From positions 1-6,930 of the forward strand of contig JBEKYH010000280.1 in the NCBI GenBank assembly GCA_049511115.1: DNA of 6,930 nucleotides. The letters run 5' to 3'. Shown here one piece after another: positions 5,117-6,930 of this stretch. Made by a program: the position numbers and the translations under genes. Below the pieces are notes generated by a model. The model did no database searches and was not told the origin of the DNA. It saw only the letters and a program-made list of their open reading frames with translations. The stretch is from JBEKYH01 sp049511115 (lineage in GTDB: Bacteria; Planctomycetota; Phycisphaerae; Tepidisphaerales; Tepidisphaeraceae). Within the stretch, counting starts at the first letter, position 1; every line of letters starts with the position of its first letter.

Positions 5117-6739
5117 ATGTTACGCCGATTCGTCATCTCGGCCTTTCTGTTGTGCCTGGCGCAAACCGCCTTCGGGCAGAATAATCCAAACTTCGCTCAA
5201 TACTGGCTGGCTCGGGCGATGATCGATGCGCAGGGTTTGAGCGATCCGGCGGAAAAGGCGGGTGTGGAGACCACCATCGCCGAGCAATATGCCTCGATTC
5301 CCGAACCGCGGTTAGTGGCGACGGCGCTCGACGCCGCGACCGTGGATGCCCAGAAAATCCCCGATCCAGTGGCGCGTTTCCGGGCGATGATGAACCTGGC
5401 GACGGCGCACGATCAGGCGGATGACCAGAACGCAACCAAGGCGCTCATTCTGGCCGAGACGGCGGCGGCGCAGCTCCCGCCCGGACCGGCCCGGGATGCG
5501 GCGCCGGGGCAGTTGTCAAATGCAATGGCTGTATTCACGGGATTTGACGCGGCGGCCCCAACCATCAGCGCGATATCCGATCCGCAACGGCGGGCGCTGC
5601 AGTTTGCCGACCTGGCGACAACCTACGCGGACGGGTCGCAGCGGCATCAAACACAGGACTATCCCCTGGCGATAGCGGCGGCCGACGCCGCGGCGCAGGA
5701 GGTCAGCGACCCCGGTGCCAAGCACATGCTCCTGGCCAAACTGGTCCAGACGCGCGTGGCCGTGGGCGATTTGCCCGGGGCGGAAGAGGCCGCGAAGACC
5801 GTTTCCGATCCGACCGCGCAGGGACTGGCGTATGCGGCCCTGGCCAGCGCTTATATCGGCAGCGGAAAAACGGCCGAGGCCGCGACCGCGGTCATGCAAA
5901 TGGTCACGGCGGCCGGCGGGGCGCCGGATGATCGGCGCGTGGCCATCTGGCTGGATATCGCGCACGCGCATCAGGTGATGGGAGAGATCGCCGACGCGAG
6001 ATCGGCGATCGATAACGCATTGCGCTATGCCCAGCATCTCCAGCCCGCCGACGAGGCCGACGCCTATTCCGAAGCGGCGCAACTCTATGTCGATCTTCAG
6101 GACCCTCCCGCGGCGGCTTCAGCGATTGGCCGGGCCATGGAGACCGCGCGCGGCGTGGTCGATCAGGGCGATTTGTGCGAAGTCATGATGACCCTGGCCG
6201 CGGCCCAGGCGCGCTGCTCAATGGGCAACGCCGCCAGAAGCTCGGTCGCGCAGGCACAAGCCGCCGGGGCACAGGTGCCCGCCGACAAGCGCAATGCCGA
6301 GGGCGAACCTCCGCCGGAAAGCTACCTCACGGTGATTCAGGCCGCCGTGTCGGTCGGCGATTACGCAACCGCCCAGGCGATTGCAGACAGCGCGCGCGAC
6401 CGGCATGTGACACACGATGCCGCTTTGGCGATCGCACAAGCGCAGATCGGCGCTGGCCAATATCAGGCCGCCGAGGACACGGCGACCAGGGAAGGCTCGC
6501 TGGACACCGAGGCGGCCGTGTGCGGCATGATCGCCGCATCGCTGGCCAAGACGCGCAGCCCCGCGATAGCGGAGACCTGGGTGGTGCGCCTGACGACCGC
6601 CTCGGACAAAGTCGCGGCGCGCCTGGCCATTGCCCAGGTCGAACCAGCGGCAACGCCCACGACATTGCCGACGGCAACCACCAAGCCTGCGGCGGCGCCA
6701 AACACCGCGGGAACGCCGAAGCCGGCGGGGACGCGATAA
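5117..6739 (+). CDS. Exported alanine-rich helical-repeat protein (TPR-like)
   Basis: The 540-residue protein starts at ATG 5117, because MLRRFVISAFLLCLAQTAFG is a clean Sec signal peptide (basic start, hydrophobic core, probable cleavage after AFG before Q21). An earlier in-frame start would read through the inverted repeat. AGGG (5107-5110) is a modest ribosome binding site at 6 nt. The mature part is almost entirely helical, with repeated helix pairs of TPR/Sel1 character such as GLAYAALASAYIGSGKTAEAATAV (236-259). A recurring [IVL]-[SP]-[DE]-P turn opens many repeats: 41-44, 61-64, 81-84, 153-156, 196-199 and 229-232. The C-terminal 30 or so residues (from 510) are Pro/Ala/Thr-rich and probably disordered. 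No catalytic motif is visible. It is likely a periplasmic scaffold or binding protein; function unknown. A same-strand exported-protein gene follows after 108 nt. Confidence 0.85.
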   Translation: MLRRFVISAFLLCLAQTAFGQNNPNFAQYWLARAMIDAQGLSDPAEKAGVETTIAEQYASIPEPRLVATALDAATVDAQKIPDPVARFRAMMNLATAHDQADDQNATKALILAETAAAQLPPGPARDAAPGQLSNAMAVFTGFDAAAPTISAISDPQRRALQFADLATTYADGSQRHQTQDYPLAIAAADAAAQEVSDPGAKHMLLAKLVQTRVAVGDLPGAEEAAKTVSDPTAQGLAYAALASAYIGSGKTAEAATAVMQMVTAAGGAPDDRRVAIWLDIAHAHQVMGEIADARSAIDNALRYAQHLQPADEADAYSEAAQLYVDLQDPPAAASAIGRAMETARGVVDQGDLCEVMMTLAAAQARCSMGNAARSSVAQAQAAGAQVPADKRNAEGEPPPESYLTVIQAAVSVGDYATAQAIADSARDRHVTHDAALAIAQAQIGAGQYQAAEDTATREGSLDTEAAVCGMIAASLAKTRSPAIAETWVVRLTTASDKVAARLAIAQVEPAATPTTLPTATTKPAAAPNTAGTPKPAGTR

Positions 6740-6801
6740 ATTCAAATCGAAGGCCGCCGGGGATTTCCCCCACTGGGGCGATTTGCTTATCATTCGCTCT
6801 A

Positions 6802-6824
6802 TCGCCGCGCCGGTCGCGCGGCGA
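6802..6824 (+). other. GC-rich stem-loop in the leader of the last gene
   Basis: TCGCCGCG (6802-6809) pairs perfectly with CGCGGCGA (6817-6824) around a 7-nt loop, ending 11 nt before the AGGAG of the next gene. A weaker GGGGA-TT-TCCCC palindrome lies at 6759-6770. Neither is followed by a T-tract. They may mark the end of the secreted-protein transcript or lie in the leader of the following gene. Confidence 0.4.
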
Positions 6825-6847
6825 CCCATCTTGGCAGGAGAAACGAA

Positions 6848-6930
6848 ATGAAACGAGCATCTCTTTCGCAGCGCATCCTTGTCTTTGTTTTGTCCATCGG
6901 TCTTACCGCGGCGGCGGCCGGTGCGGGGCT
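6848..6930 (+). CDS. Exported protein, signal peptide only (runs off right edge)
   Basis: ATG 6848 follows an excellent ribosome binding site (AGGAG, 6836-6840, 7-nt spacing). The 27 complete codons visible are open and give MKRASLSQRILVFVLSIGLT followed by AAAAGAG. This has a basic N-region (K2, R3, R9), a hydrophobic core and a small-residue stretch suited to signal peptidase I cleavage. The protein is therefore probably exported. Nothing of the mature domain is in the window, so no function can be given. It lies on the same strand as the upstream helical-repeat gene and may be co-transcribed with it. Confidence 0.8.
   Translation, partial: MKRASLSQRILVFVLSIGLTAAAAGAG

Overview
This window looks like chromosomal DNA from a GC-rich bacterium, most plausibly a planctomycete. 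That is an inference from three things: the style of the interspersed palindromic repeats (GTAGGGTGGGC... inside a gene, AGGACTGAGG... between genes, CCCTCTCC...GGAGAGGGTTGGGG between genes), weak ribosome binding sites on some genes, and protein sequences typical of that group. There is no rRNA, tRNA, transposase or CRISPR to settle the taxonomy.

Layout, left to right. (1) The 5' end of a serine beta-lactamase-fold hydrolase runs leftward off the window (258 to 1). (2) A divergent spacer follows with three 15-bp tandem repeats. (3) Next is a small rightward PIN-like protein (356-730). (4) A spacer with a CCCTCTCC/GGAGAGGG dispersed palindrome comes next. (5) A multi-spanning ArnT/PMT-type glycosyltransferase (946-2694) carries a 54-bp palindromic repeat inserted exactly in frame. 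(6) A short spacer holds a CTTCGCG-type repeat and a good sigma-70-like promoter. (7) A sodium:solute symporter (2922-4667) and a 74-residue two-helix membrane protein (4717-4941) form a likely two-gene operon. (8) A long imperfect inverted repeat (4948-5101) probably closes that operon. (9) A secreted, alanine-rich, helical-repeat protein (5117-6739) follows. (10) The start of another exported protein (6848 onward) runs off the right end.

No single pathway ties all the genes together. The only clear functional unit is the symporter with its small membrane partner. The glycosyltransferase is an envelope enzyme, and the last two genes encode exported proteins of unknown job. I found no defence system, phage or mobile-element gene. 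The most interesting content is the density of several unrelated palindromic or tandem repeat families in under 7 kb, including one domesticated inside a coding sequence and one that supplies serial in-frame start codons to a gene.
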